Origin: Leptospiraceae bacterium
GTDB lineage: Bacteria; Spirochaetota; Leptospiria; Leptospirales; Leptonemataceae
Assembly (NCBI GenBank): GCA_020441005.1
Contig: JAGRNA010000034.1
Location: 1 to 36,146, forward strand
DNA: 36,146 nucleotides
Direction of reading: 5' to 3'
Part shown: positions 15,599 to 24,235 of the stretch, one piece after another
Layout of the letters: every line of letters starts with the position of its first letter
How positions within the stretch are numbered: position 1 is the stretch's first letter
Translations under genes and position numbers: made by a program
Notes under the pieces: generated by a model
What the model was told of the DNA's origin: nothing
The model's database searches: none
Seen by the model: only the letters and a program-made list of their open reading frames with translations

Positions 15599-16609
15599 AT
15601 GAATCAAGCGCACTCGAAAAAATACGATGTTTTTGGCATCGGCAATGCTTTGGTAGATACACTCGTCTTTGTGAACGAGGACTTCTTTGCCAGTCTCTCC
15701 CTGAACCGGGGAGCGATGAGCCTGGCGGATGGTGCCACCCAGGCCCGCATTTTAAGCGCACTACAGGACCATGAACTGGAATTGCGATCCGGTGGATCCG
15801 CAGCCAATACCATGTGGACCATCGCCCGCTGCGGCGGCTCCCCGGTCTATAACGGAGTCGTCAGCACAGATCCCAATGGAGAGTTTTACCGCTCTGATCT
15901 GGCCCAAAACGGAGTCGTTTTTGAAATCGGGGCGGTGGATGAATCGGAGGGGCCAACCGGCACCTGTGTTGTCATGACCACCCCCGATGCGGAGCGAACC
16001 ATGAGCACCCACCTGGGCGTATCAACCTTGTTTAATAAATCGATGGTCGATACCGCGATTCTGAATCAATGCCAGTATGTTTATATTGAGGGCTACCTTT
16101 GGGACGGCCCGGCGGCCAAGGAGGCCTGCCTCTACGCTTTTGATACAGCCCGCCAAAACGGCATCAAAACCAGCTTCACCTTTTCCGATCCATTTTGTGT
16201 GGGTCGTTATCGGGACGAGTTTTTAATGCTGGTTCAGAATAACTGCGATGTAGTGTTTTGCAATGCCCAGGAAGCTTTGGCCTTGACAGAACTGGACAAG
16301 CTCGACGAGGCAGCTGCCGCGATCGGAGCGCTGTGCGACCTGGTCTATATTACCGATGGCAAGCAGGGCTGCCTGGTTGTAGATCATCAGAATCAGTTCC
16401 GGGTAGCCGGCTTCCCTGTCCAGGCGATTGATACGAATGGAGCCGGTGATTCCTTTGCAGGCGGAGTATTGTACGCCCTGGCCCGGGGCGAGACCCCCTT
16501 GAAGGCTGCGCGCTGGGGTAATTATTTAGCTTCGCAAATCGTACAGATCCATGGGGCCCGACTGCAAAACGACTATGGTGAGCATTATAAAAATATTATG
16601 GAGCATTGA
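15599..16609 (+). CDS. Adenosine kinase (PfkB family)
   Basis: A 336-residue ribokinase-fold enzyme that phosphorylates adenosine to AMP with ATP (purine salvage). It follows the bacterial adenosine-kinase pattern: YDVFGIGNALVDTLVFV at the N-terminus, SGGSAANTMWTIARCGG (substrate-binding Gly-Gly), TGTCVVMTTPDAERTM, YIEGYLWDGP, and the PfkB signature DTNGAGDSFAGG with catalytic base D284. The annotation rests on overall pattern; other PfkB sugar kinases remain possible. ATG 15599 is chosen over the longer open frame because the family N-terminus starts here; AAAGG lies about eleven bases upstream. Glycosyltransferase and kinase-fold genes follow on the same strand. Confidence 0.88.
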   Translation: MNQAHSKKYDVFGIGNALVDTLVFVNEDFFASLSLNRGAMSLADGATQARILSALQDHELELRSGGSAANTMWTIARCGGSPVYNGVVSTDPNGEFYRSDLAQNGVVFEIGAVDESEGPTGTCVVMTTPDAERTMSTHLGVSTLFNKSMVDTAILNQCQYVYIEGYLWDGPAAKEACLYAFDTARQNGIKTSFTFSDPFCVGRYRDEFLMLVQNNCDVVFCNAQEALALTELDKLDEAAAAIGALCDLVYITDGKQGCLVVDHQNQFRVAGFPVQAIDTNGAGDSFAGGVLYALARGETPLKAARWGNYLASQIVQIHGARLQNDYGEHYKNIMEH

Positions 16610-16663
16610 TACGCGCACCAACCGCACTTGGGACCTGTAAATGGAAGCGGTGGCGCTACCTGT

Positions 16664-17806
16664 ATGATACGTATTATCCATTTGAACACCGCCAGGGATT
16701 GGCGCGGCGGAGAGCGTCAGGTCTATAATCTGCTTTTGGGTTTGCAGCAAAACACACAGATTGAACAAATGCTGATCGCGCGCACAGATTCCGAACTGGC
16801 CCGTCGCGCGCGCGCCGAGGGCATTCGCGTTCAGGAATTGCCCTTGCGCGGTGAATGGGATTACCCCAGTGTGCGCGCACTGCGTCAAAGCATTACCGAA
16901 TTTCAGGCCGCGATTGTGCATGCCCATACGGCCAAAGCCCACAGTCTGGCACTGTGGGCCTGCCATCAACACAAGAGCCCGCCGGCCCTGATTGTTTCGC
17001 GCCGGGTGGATTTTCCCATTAAACGAAACTGGCTGTCTCGTAAAAAATATTTTGATCCGCTTGTCAGCCGATACATTGCCATCTCGGAAAATATTAAAAA
17101 TATTTTATTGAGTGACGGTATCAACGCGGACAAAATCGATGTGGTCCACTCCGGCATTGATCTGAGCCGCTGGGCTATGAAACGATCGCCGGCTCGTCTG
17201 CAATCTGAACTGCGTTTGCATCCGGATGTGCTCGTCATCGGCAATGTGGCCGCTTTGGTCGGTCACAAGGATCAGCATACCCTGATCCGAACGCTTGCTG
17301 TGCTCAACCAGATCAGCAAGGCGAATCCAGGCGATCTGCCAGCATGGCGCTGCTTCATCCTTGGTCAAGGGGAGCTGGAAAACGAACTCACCAAAGCCGC
17401 CCGGGAGCTGAAACTGCTTTATCCGGAGGGACCGTTGCAATTTTTGGGCTTTCGGCCCGAGATAGAAGAGTACTATGCCCTGTTTGATATCTTTGTTTTA
17501 TCATCACGTGAAGAAGGACTCGGCACTGCTGTGCTGGATGCCATGGCCGCCGGACTGCCTGTCGCCGCTACAGCGGCCGGCGGGATTCCGGAAATGATCC
17601 TGCCCGAAAAAGGCGGCCTCCTGGCGCCGATTGCCAACGCCGAAGCCCTGGCGCATCATCTTGCTCGTTTACTTAAAGACGATGACCTGCGTCGCAAGAT
17701 GGGGCAGTTCAATCGCAAACACGTTTTGCGCTTTAGTCATGAAAACACGTGCCTTGGAAATCTGGCTGTGTATCAAAATGTCATCCAACAACAGGAGAGG
17801 CTCTGA
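16664..17806 (+). CDS. Glycosyltransferase family 4 (GT-B)
   Basis: A 380-residue cytoplasmic or peripheral-membrane glycosyltransferase. The N-terminal half has RIIHLNTARDWRGGERQVYN, with the Gly-Gly-x-x-x loop typical of GT4 enzymes, and HAHTAKAHSLAL. The C-terminal nucleotide-sugar domain has VHSGIDLSRW, VAALVGHKDQHTLI, LQFLGFRPEIEEYY and SSREEGLGTAVLDAMAAGLP, the E-x7-E motif with Asp in the second position. It probably adds a sugar to lipopolysaccharide or another envelope glycan; donor and acceptor are unknown. A TTG at 16628 would add twelve residues, but ATG 16664 begins the family N-terminus. The kinase-fold gene starts immediately after its stop, which supports a joint envelope-glycan function. 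Confidence 0.88.
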   Translation: MIRIIHLNTARDWRGGERQVYNLLLGLQQNTQIEQMLIARTDSELARRARAEGIRVQELPLRGEWDYPSVRALRQSITEFQAAIVHAHTAKAHSLALWACHQHKSPPALIVSRRVDFPIKRNWLSRKKYFDPLVSRYIAISENIKNILLSDGINADKIDVVHSGIDLSRWAMKRSPARLQSELRLHPDVLVIGNVAALVGHKDQHTLIRTLAVLNQISKANPGDLPAWRCFILGQGELENELTKAARELKLLYPEGPLQFLGFRPEIEEYYALFDIFVLSSREEGLGTAVLDAMAAGLPVAATAAGGIPEMILPEKGGLLAPIANAEALAHHLARLLKDDDLRRKMGQFNRKHVLRFSHENTCLGNLAVYQNVIQQQERL

Positions 17807-17807
17807 T

Positions 17808-18905
17808 TTGAAGCTCAAAGACCGCTGGCAACAACTGCGTAGCCGCTATCAAAAACGCAAGCGTCAGCTGCAAGAGTTCCAAAGCGGCCTGGGCGTCCGC
17901 AATCTGCTGGATTCTTTTACTGATGACTGGATGAACCAGGCCTTTCAGCTGGCCCGCCAGCGCAAGGCCCCTGAAATCGAGGAATTACCGGCAGACTTCA
18001 AATTACGCCAATCCGGCTGGATTCGGCGTTTGTATGAATGGCTGCTGCCGGTCTCGCATGTCAGCCGGATTGAATTCGAGCACCAGCGAGAATGCTTCAC
18101 CGACTATTATCCAATTAACGCCCATTCCTATATCGGGCGCGGATCTTATAAATTTGTTTACAAAATGCCCTGGCAGATGGTTTTAAAGGTGGGCAAACCT
18201 GTTTTGCAATCCGACCCTCTGCTTGGCAGCCTGTATCGCGAAGTGGCCGGGAACCCGGACCGTTTCTTAAGCAAGACCGAACTGGATTTAATGGAATACC
18301 TGTGCCAAGGACAGCGCCGCGGACTCAAAGAGCACTACTTATTCCAGTTTCACCGCCTGGCCCTGGAACGCTACAGCTATTGGAAAGTGCGCGAAGCCTT
18401 GCCCGACATGGTCTTGCCCACCCGGTTTTTTATGGGAGCCCATTTCCGCCACCTGCCCTTGCGGGGTCATTATCGCATGCGCATCCGACCGATGGACAGC
18501 CAGATTATGCTGGTGGGCAAGCATCTCAAGGAATTTGCCGTAGCTGGCAAACGCAGCCAACAAGGCCGCTTGCGACGGCGTTTTTTTCCCAGCTATGATT
18601 TCGAATTTGACAGCGGCCGCTTTGGCAAAATCAAAAAGAAAACGCTGCTAAAAATCACGGAAGATTTCCGCCGCTTAATTACCTACACGGAGCATCTGGC
18701 TCAAAATGAAAAATTGATTCTGGACATTCATACCGAGAACCTGATTATTACCTTACCGGATTTTCAGCTCAAAATATTTGATTTTCATTTATTCGACGAG
18801 CACCTGTACGAACCGAGTCTGAAATTCGACCGTCCGGAAAAGGATCATATTGAAGTCATTGAACGATTTATTGATTCTTTGGCCTTGAATAAACCAGAGG
18901 ATTGA
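17808..18905 (+). CDS. Kinase-fold protein, possible sugar/lipid (LPS-type) kinase
   Basis: A 365-residue protein with a protein-kinase-like fold. SYIGRGSYKFVYKM (about 108-120) is a glycine-rich loop, MVLKVGKP gives the ATP-contacting lysine (about 127), LDIHTENLII (about 306) matches the catalytic loop D-x-H-x-x-N, and KIFDFH (about 324) matches the metal-binding DFG position as DFH. This set resembles WaaP/KdkA lipopolysaccharide kinases and YrbL rather than regulatory kinases. The TTG start at 17808 has AGGAGAGG eight bases upstream and follows the glycosyltransferase stop by one base, so the pair is translationally coupled. I infer a role in phosphorylating an envelope glycan. The N-terminal 90 residues are basic and not assigned. 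Confidence 0.65.
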   Translation: MKLKDRWQQLRSRYQKRKRQLQEFQSGLGVRNLLDSFTDDWMNQAFQLARQRKAPEIEELPADFKLRQSGWIRRLYEWLLPVSHVSRIEFEHQRECFTDYYPINAHSYIGRGSYKFVYKMPWQMVLKVGKPVLQSDPLLGSLYREVAGNPDRFLSKTELDLMEYLCQGQRRGLKEHYLFQFHRLALERYSYWKVREALPDMVLPTRFFMGAHFRHLPLRGHYRMRIRPMDSQIMLVGKHLKEFAVAGKRSQQGRLRRRFFPSYDFEFDSGRFGKIKKKTLLKITEDFRRLITYTEHLAQNEKLILDIHTENLIITLPDFQLKIFDFHLFDEHLYEPSLKFDRPEKDHIEVIERFIDSLALNKPED

Positions 18906-18914
18906 TGCACGCCG

Positions 18915-18974
18915 AAATCCGGATGAGCATATCCCGGAAGGCAGACCCGGCACGGGAACCCGGATTTTATTGTA
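18915..18974 (+). terminator. Possible terminator after the kinase-fold gene
   Basis: AAATCCGG (18915-18922) pairs exactly with CCGGATTT (18960-18967); the 37-base interior holds further CCCGG/CCGGG complementarity, and TTTTATT follows on the plus strand. It starts ten bases after the kinase-fold stop. The long loop makes this a weak intrinsic terminator candidate. Confidence 0.35.
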
Positions 18975-19043
18975 ATCCGACAGCCTGGCGCGTCTGCGAC
19001 CGGTATGGCGCCCTGGCAGGGACTCGAGATCCGGCCATCCGAA

Positions 19044-20684
19044 TTAAATAATCGTACCGTATAGTCCGCCCGTGTGTTGACCGTCCAGAATGGCCGGCCG
19101 CCCGTTCACCAGCACATGGGCAATGCCGCGCGGGTAACGATCCGGTTCGGCATACGTTGCCCGGGACTGTATTTGATCAGGATCGAATACGACCAGATCG
19201 GCAGCCCAGTGGCGCTGGATACGACCGCGCTTTTGGATTTGCATGATTTCTGCCGGCAGGCCCGTCATTTTGTAGATGGCCTGCTCCAGCGACAAAATCC
19301 CGCGTTCACGCACGTAATGACCAAGCACTTCCGGAAAGCTGCCGAAATTGCGCGGGTGAGCACCGGGGAACTGACCGGCTCGCAAGGCGGCTCCGTCCGA
19401 GGCAATAGCGCACCAGGGATACTGTAGCAGGCGAGTCAAATTCTCCGCGTCCATACCAAAACCCACCATCGGGCCCTCTCCCTGATTTTCGACCAGAATG
19501 TCGCATAACAGCTGCCACGGATCCCTGGACTCCCGTAGTGCAGACTCTGCCAGACTCAGCCCGCTCAAATGACCAAAACGATTGCCGGGCACCTGGTTTA
19601 ATAAAATTCCTTTATAACCACCCAGCGAATCAATTTTATAGTGCACTTGCTCGCGAATGATTTTGCGATTGTTTCGGGATTGTAAAAAGAGCGCCAGGGC
19701 GGACGGACTGGGCCTTAATTCAAAAGGGAACAGATTAGCCAACCTGGTGTTATAAGCCAGGTAAGGGTAACGATCACAACTTACAAAAGGAAGTGTGGCT
19801 CTGGCTCGATTCAAGAGCCCCAGCATTTCCTCTAGTTTAGGCCAGTTGGGACGCCCCTGAGCCTTGATATGGCTGATATGCAGTCGCACCCGGGCCTGGC
19901 TGGCGATTAAAATCGCCTCGTCGATCGCCGAAATGACAAAATCATCCTCATTGCGCATGTGGGTGCTATAAATTCCTGCCGTACGGGCCAGAGCCGATAG
20001 CTCCGCAATATCGGCATAGGCGCCGGGCAGGTATTCCAGCCCTGAAGACAAGCCCCAGGCTCCAGCCTGCATGCCCGTCTGCAAAATTGTTTGCATTTGT
20101 TCTATTTCTGCCTGACTGGCCTTGCGTTCCTGTCCGCCGATCACCACAGCCCGCAAACTGCCAGCTCCGATCATTGTACGCAGATTTACTCCCACCCCGC
20201 GTTGCAGTAGCTGGCTGTGCATTTCCTGGGCCGCCGCAGCGTTTGTGGCTCCCTGGCCGGGAAACAGGGAACGACCATCCTGACCAATAATCTCGCTGGT
20301 CACACCCTGATAGATTTTACTCCAGGCCTCAGGCCAGGTGGCGATGGTCGTGTCGCTATGACTATGAATATCAATGAAACCAGGCGCTACGGCCAGGCCG
20401 CGGGCATCAATCCACTGTTCGCATTGATTGCCTTCCAAATCTCCGATCACCTGAATCCGGCCATCCCGAATGCCAAGGTCTGCCTGGTAGGCAGCGTTGC
20501 CGCTGCCATCGATAATTTCACCCCCGCTTATGATCGAATCGAAGCGTTGACCGCGAATCCGCAGCAGTCGGGGGCCACAGGCAAATACCAGGGCTGCCTG
20601 TCCGATTGTCAGTCCCAGGCGTTTCAGAAAGGCCCGGCGCGACAATGATGGTGTGGACTGATCGGGCTTATCTTTTAGAATCAT
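19044..20684 (-). CDS. Tat-exported amidohydrolase (D-aminoacylase-like)
   Basis: A 546-residue metal-dependent amidohydrolase related to N-acyl-D-amino-acid deacylases. The N-terminus has a twin-arginine signal (SRRAFLKRLG, Arg16-Arg17), and VFACG near residue 36 could be a lipobox, so the folded enzyme is probably exported and perhaps lipidated. Metal-ligand motifs GFIDIHSHSD (H107, H109), STHMRNED and LHISHIKAQGR and the late IASDGAAL are in family order. The position that in classical D-aminoacylases reads GNCG (bridging Cys) is GQDG here, so metal coordination or substrate may differ. It overlaps the 3' end of the upstream probable anti-sigma gene by 17 bases and is probably co-expressed with that sigma factor operon. 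Substrate unknown. Confidence 0.85.
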   Translation of the reverse strand: MILKDKPDQSTPSLSRRAFLKRLGLTIGQAALVFACGPRLLRIRGQRFDSIISGGEIIDGSGNAAYQADLGIRDGRIQVIGDLEGNQCEQWIDARGLAVAPGFIDIHSHSDTTIATWPEAWSKIYQGVTSEIIGQDGRSLFPGQGATNAAAAQEMHSQLLQRGVGVNLRTMIGAGSLRAVVIGGQERKASQAEIEQMQTILQTGMQAGAWGLSSGLEYLPGAYADIAELSALARTAGIYSTHMRNEDDFVISAIDEAILIASQARVRLHISHIKAQGRPNWPKLEEMLGLLNRARATLPFVSCDRYPYLAYNTRLANLFPFELRPSPSALALFLQSRNNRKIIREQVHYKIDSLGGYKGILLNQVPGNRFGHLSGLSLAESALRESRDPWQLLCDILVENQGEGPMVGFGMDAENLTRLLQYPWCAIASDGAALRAGQFPGAHPRNFGSFPEVLGHYVRERGILSLEQAIYKMTGLPAEIMQIQKRGRIQRHWAADLVVFDPDQIQSRATYAEPDRYPRGIAHVLVNGRPAILDGQHTGGLYGTII

Positions 20685-21159
20685 TACGATCGTAATACCA
20701 GGCCAGCCAGTGATCCAGTTCCTCCATCAAACTCTTTAGTGTAGAACGACGTGTTGTAATAATGTAAAATGTGATCGGCAACAATAAGACGAACACCATT
20801 ACACCGTAAAAAACAAAAATTGTGATCAACAGATTGTCATGAAAAAAACCTTCAAAGACACGGCTGCTAAACGCCAGCATCAAGGGACTGCAGATGATCA
20901 GGATCATTACCAAAATAAGGTGCCACATCTTGTACGAGGGCCGGATGATGCGCTGAAAGACAAGGTGATGCAAGGCCGGGGGCGGCTGTCGCCGCTCCAG
21001 AGGCAATTGGCCCAATCGCTGGTCCAGATCCAGGGAGAACTGGAGATCCTTGCGCATTTGCGGATCAGTGTGAATGCGTTTTAGCTCATCCGAATCGAGC
21101 GTGTCCGGTTCGGTATAGATCTTGCGCAGTAATGCATCCTGCTTCGGGCGCTCGCTCAC
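20668..21159 (-). CDS. Two-helix membrane protein, probable anti-sigma factor
   Basis: A 163-residue protein with a charged N-terminal cytoplasmic part (about 1-76), two membrane helices (about 78-99 and 108-133) and a short C-terminal cytoplasmic tail. Its start overlaps the end of the ECF sigma factor gene by four bases, the arrangement usual for a sigma factor and its membrane-bound anti-sigma partner. It lacks the zinc-binding H-x3-C-x2-C motif of ZAS-type anti-sigma factors and I cannot match a family by sequence. The DSDELKRIHTDPQMRKDL segment could be the sigma-binding helix region. The role is inferred from position. Confidence 0.6.
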   Translation of the reverse strand: MSERPKQDALLRKIYTEPDTLDSDELKRIHTDPQMRKDLQFSLDLDQRLGQLPLERRQPPPALHHLVFQRIIRPSYKMWHLILVMILIICSPLMLAFSSRVFEGFFHDNLLITIFVFYGVMVFVLLLPITFYIITTRRSTLKSLMEELDHWLAWYYDRNDSKR

Positions 21160-21689
21160 TCTAGCAACTCCTTTTGTAATTGTTTGCGCAATTGCAATTT
21201 GGCCCGGTAGACGCTGGATTTCAGCGTCCCCTCCGGGATCTGTAGTTCAGCAGCCATTTCAACATAGGGCATTTTTTCCAAATAGTGCAACACGACCGGT
21301 AATCGTAGTGCTTCCGGTAGAGAAGCCAGGGCTGCTTCGAGTTGACGCGAAACCTCTTTTTGATTTAGCAATTGCAACACCCGTTCATCCGGTTGCGTCG
21401 AGCGGGGTGCTTCGAGGTTTTCCAATAGCGCCTCATCGCCCGCTTGCATTTTCAGGCGCTTTTCTTTTTTAATTCTCTTGAGACCAAAATGCAGCGCTAA
21501 ACTGTAAAGCCAGGTGGATGGTCGCGAGCGTCCGGCAAATGTGTGTAATTTGTGGTAGGCTTGTAGATATACGTCCTGGGTGAAATCCAGCGCATCATCC
21601 TCATTGTTTCGAAAAAGCCGTAACCCAAGGTTGTAAATCATCCTTTCGGTCTCGAAAAACAGCTGCTCGAAATCGAGCTCTGCCGGCAT
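21156..21689 (-). CDS. ECF-type RNA polymerase sigma factor
   Basis: A 177-residue group 4 sigma factor. Region 2 includes LDFTQDVYLQAYHKLHTF and FAGRSRPSTWLYSLALHFG (about 30-72); a variable linker follows; region 4 contains LPEALRLPVVLHYLEKMPYV and the helix-turn-helix segment EMAAELQIPEGTLKSSVYRA (about 143-162). No C-terminal extension is present. It directs transcription of a small regulon in response to an envelope or other signal. The stop of the upstream small membrane protein gene abuts its ATG, and the probable anti-sigma gene overlaps its 3' end, so all are one operon. Autoregulation is expected but no promoter motif is clear. Confidence 0.9.
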   Translation of the reverse strand: MPAELDFEQLFFETERMIYNLGLRLFRNNEDDALDFTQDVYLQAYHKLHTFAGRSRPSTWLYSLALHFGLKRIKKEKRLKMQAGDEALLENLEAPRSTQPDERVLQLLNQKEVSRQLEAALASLPEALRLPVVLHYLEKMPYVEMAAELQIPEGTLKSSVYRAKLQLRKQLQKELLE

Positions 21690-22121
21690 TCAACGCTCCG
21701 CCCGTCTGGAAGCACTCCTGGGCGGCAGACTCAGGCCATAAAATACAATCAAGGCAATACCGGCAAACAGCGGAATCAGGCCGCCTAGAATTACATAGGA
21801 CAATCCTTCCACCAGGATGAAGAGCACTGTCATGGGTAAGCCCGTTGCCAGGCTCAAGAGCCCCGTTAGCAAAGTGATCAAACGCAGGTTTTCGCGCGAG
21901 GTATACTCAAATTGATTTGTCCGCACTAGTTCCCTTTTAATTTGATAATGCCACAGCAAAAAGAAAAACATTAGAACTGCGCCCATTACAATCGCCAGGA
22001 TGGGCACGAGCGCCAAAATCACCTGCGCCGCCGGGCTTTCGGCGGGAGCGTTCTGAGTCTGACTCAATTGAATCAGTTGATCCAGTTTTTCCAGTAAAGA
22101 GGCCTGCGCGTCCGGATTCAT
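21690..22121 (-). CDS. Small membrane protein upstream of ECF sigma factor
   Basis: I recognise no family in this 143-residue protein. The N-terminal 30 residues are polar and helical (KLDQLIQLSQ), followed by a strong membrane helix (about 33-56), a charged segment with RTNQFEYTSRENLR, and a second hydrophobic block (about 80-130) probably holding two helices. The C-terminus is basic. Its stop abuts the ATG of the sigma factor gene, so it is almost certainly in the same operon and may take part in sensing. Start ATG 22121. Confidence 0.6.
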   Translation of the reverse strand: MNPDAQASLLEKLDQLIQLSQTQNAPAESPAAQVILALVPILAIVMGAVLMFFFLLWHYQIKRELVRTNQFEYTSRENLRLITLLTGLLSLATGLPMTVLFILVEGLSYVILGGLIPLFAGIALIVFYGLSLPPRSASRRAER

Positions 22122-22162
22122 GAGTCAATGATCCCGGGTCTGTGCGAGTCGGCAAGTACTAA

Positions 22163-22174
22163 GGGGCTGTCCCC
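22163..22174. repeat. GGGG-CTGT-CCCC dyad
   Basis: A compact palindrome (GGGG, four-base loop, CCCC) inside AAGGGGCTGTCCCCAAA in the gap between the UbiD-family gene and the sigma operon. It resembles REP-type hairpins found near RAYT transposases in other bacteria, but no transposase or second copy is seen here. The rest of the 204-base gap shows nothing recognisable. Confidence 0.3.
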
Positions 22175-22325
22175 AAACGGCCTCTGGCAATACCGGACGT
22201 GTTGCCACCGGCGGTTTTTCCATCGAAATTGAGCCCGGTGTGCGCCATTTGGGAGCCTTGCTTTCCCATTGCCTTCTGCGTCCCAAATACCATGCATGCC
22301 TGGGGACGACTTCCTGGAGCCGACC

Positions 22326-24179
22326 TCAGATGATGCCATTGAGTACCTTGCCTGGCCCGGCCAGAGCATCCACTTTTTTTTCGATTTGCGCGTCGCTTTG
22401 TAGACCCGGGGCCTGGTGGGTTTTAAAACGCGCATCAATCAGAACCGGCCCCTTGCAGCCCCAGTGTTTCTGATGCACAAAACTGTCCACGCCATATATA
22501 TCACTAGCGGGATCAGACCTGGTGAAAGTGATCCACAGCCAATTGCGTAAACTTTGACAACTAAATGCCGCATCATCCACGATCACGACCAGGGGAAACT
22601 GCCCGGACCATTTTGCAGACCGTCCCTGGTCCTTTAGAAATGCGGCCACCTTCTGGATCTGACGGGCAGCCGCTTTGGGTGTGCTGTAACGCGGTCCCTG
22701 AATCACAATGACGCCTGGAAGCGCCAGACCGGCGTTTCGAAAACCGGCCGGCAATTTGAGCGTGGCCGGCACCTTGCGTCCCAGCTGACGCAGGGCAGGA
22801 CCGTGCGCCGCCCAAATCACCTTCGAACCGCGATTGAGGCCCTGACCGGCGCTGTAGTCCAGGGTATCGATGGTTGTATTGGTAATAAAATGTAAATCTC
22901 GCTGGGGCACAAAGCGCTCCAGGACGTGCTGCAAGTACAAACTGGCATCATGGGTGCTTAGGTGCGGATTGTGATCGCGGGTCGTGATAAACAGGTACTT
23001 GGCCAGCGAAGCATGCCCGAATCCCAGAATCGCGCTTGCCTGGGTCAGAATTTCCTGCGGAGGGGCGTCCTTCAGCCAGGGGGTGTAGCGTTCACTGCCA
23101 ATCGCGAACATCAATGGATGCACACCCGCGGCGTCAACAGCGTGCATTTCTAACACGCCCGGAATACTGACCGGCACCATGGGCGCAGTTAATTCATGAA
23201 TCAGCGCACCAAAGGTTGTGTCCTCGGCCGGAGGACGGCCCACCACTGTCGCGGGCCAGATGGCATGCGGACGATGATAAACCTGATCCACCAGCAACAC
23301 CGGGAAGTCATGCTGTAAGGCGTAATAGCCCAGATGATCGCCAAAGGGACCTTCCGGCTTGAGGTATGACGCGATATGACCGGTGATACAAAAATCGCTA
23401 TCACTGGCCAGGAGGTGGCCGCTTTTCAGACGCTGGTAGCGAAAATTCCGACCAGCCAGCGCTCCCGCAAAGGCCACTTCGGGTAAACCCTCCGGCAAGG
23501 GCATCACAGCCGCCAGGCTATGGGCTGGTGGACCGCCGGCAAAAATCGTTACCCGCAAAGCCTCGCCCCTCTGCAAGGCCTGGCTGTGATGAATGCCGAT
23601 ACCGCGATGAGTTTGATAATGCAGGCCGACTTCCCTGTCCTGCTGATAGGCATTGCCGCCTAATTGAATGCGATACATGCCTAAATTGGAATGCAGAACC
23701 CCGGGTTGAACAGGATCTTCGCTATAGACCTGCGGCAGGGTCAGGAAAGGACCGCCGTCGTCCGGCCAGGAGACGATCTGTGGCAAATCCGACACGCGAC
23801 ATGCATAACGGCGCACGCCACGCGTCAGCATAGTCCGTCGCGGCACGGCATGTGCCAGGGCCAGGCCAATACGCCACCAGTTGGGGACCTTTCTGAGCAC
23901 AACTGGGCCTTCTGCCTTGGCCTGGATCAGGGCCTGCACCTGGCGCAGGGTATGGCGAAAAATGTAGCGGCCCCGTTCCAGGGTCCCAAATAAATTGGTC
24001 AGCACCGGAAAGCGACTGCCCTTGACATTCTCAAATAATAGAGCTGGCCCCTCATGAGCATATACCCGCCGATGAATGGCCGCCAGTTCCAAATGGGGAT
24101 CAACCGGATCGGTAATCCGCAGTAAACGGCCGCTCTTTTGCAGATCGTGCACACAATCTGCCAGATTTCGATAATTCAT
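22326..24179 (-). CDS. UbiD-family decarboxylase (menaquinone-type)
   Basis: A 617-residue prenylated-FMN-dependent decarboxylase. Family signatures are clear: GPALLFENVKGSRFPVLTNL near the N-terminus, IGIHHSQALQRGE (the pr-FMN region), AGGPPAHSLAAVMPLPEG, and LKPEGPFGDHLGYY (about residue 275) with catalytic-type Glu and Asp. At about 617 residues it fits the long subgroup annotated as menaquinone biosynthesis decarboxylases, which would act in the futalosine route; this subtype call is an inference from length and organism. UbiX-type prenyltransferase genes are not in the window. The ATG 24179 start has a good GGGAG site six bases upstream. It lies 56 bases after the thioesterase gene on the same strand. 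Confidence 0.85.
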   Translation of the reverse strand: MNYRNLADCVHDLQKSGRLLRITDPVDPHLELAAIHRRVYAHEGPALLFENVKGSRFPVLTNLFGTLERGRYIFRHTLRQVQALIQAKAEGPVVLRKVPNWWRIGLALAHAVPRRTMLTRGVRRYACRVSDLPQIVSWPDDGGPFLTLPQVYSEDPVQPGVLHSNLGMYRIQLGGNAYQQDREVGLHYQTHRGIGIHHSQALQRGEALRVTIFAGGPPAHSLAAVMPLPEGLPEVAFAGALAGRNFRYQRLKSGHLLASDSDFCITGHIASYLKPEGPFGDHLGYYALQHDFPVLLVDQVYHRPHAIWPATVVGRPPAEDTTFGALIHELTAPMVPVSIPGVLEMHAVDAAGVHPLMFAIGSERYTPWLKDAPPQEILTQASAILGFGHASLAKYLFITTRDHNPHLSTHDASLYLQHVLERFVPQRDLHFITNTTIDTLDYSAGQGLNRGSKVIWAAHGPALRQLGRKVPATLKLPAGFRNAGLALPGVIVIQGPRYSTPKAAARQIQKVAAFLKDQGRSAKWSGQFPLVVIVDDAAFSCQSLRNWLWITFTRSDPASDIYGVDSFVHQKHWGCKGPVLIDARFKTHQAPGLQSDAQIEKKVDALAGPGKVLNGII

Positions 24180-24235
24180 GAATTTCTCCCATCCGATCTG
24201 CAAGCCCGCGAGCGAAGGTCCGCGCTGGTTTGTGA

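Noticed and set aside
14683..15774. Long plus-strand open frame of 363 codons
   Set aside because: It lies antisense to the acyltransferase-like gene and runs into the adenosine kinase in another frame; the translation shows no domain, whereas the minus-strand frame has HX4D and PEG motifs.
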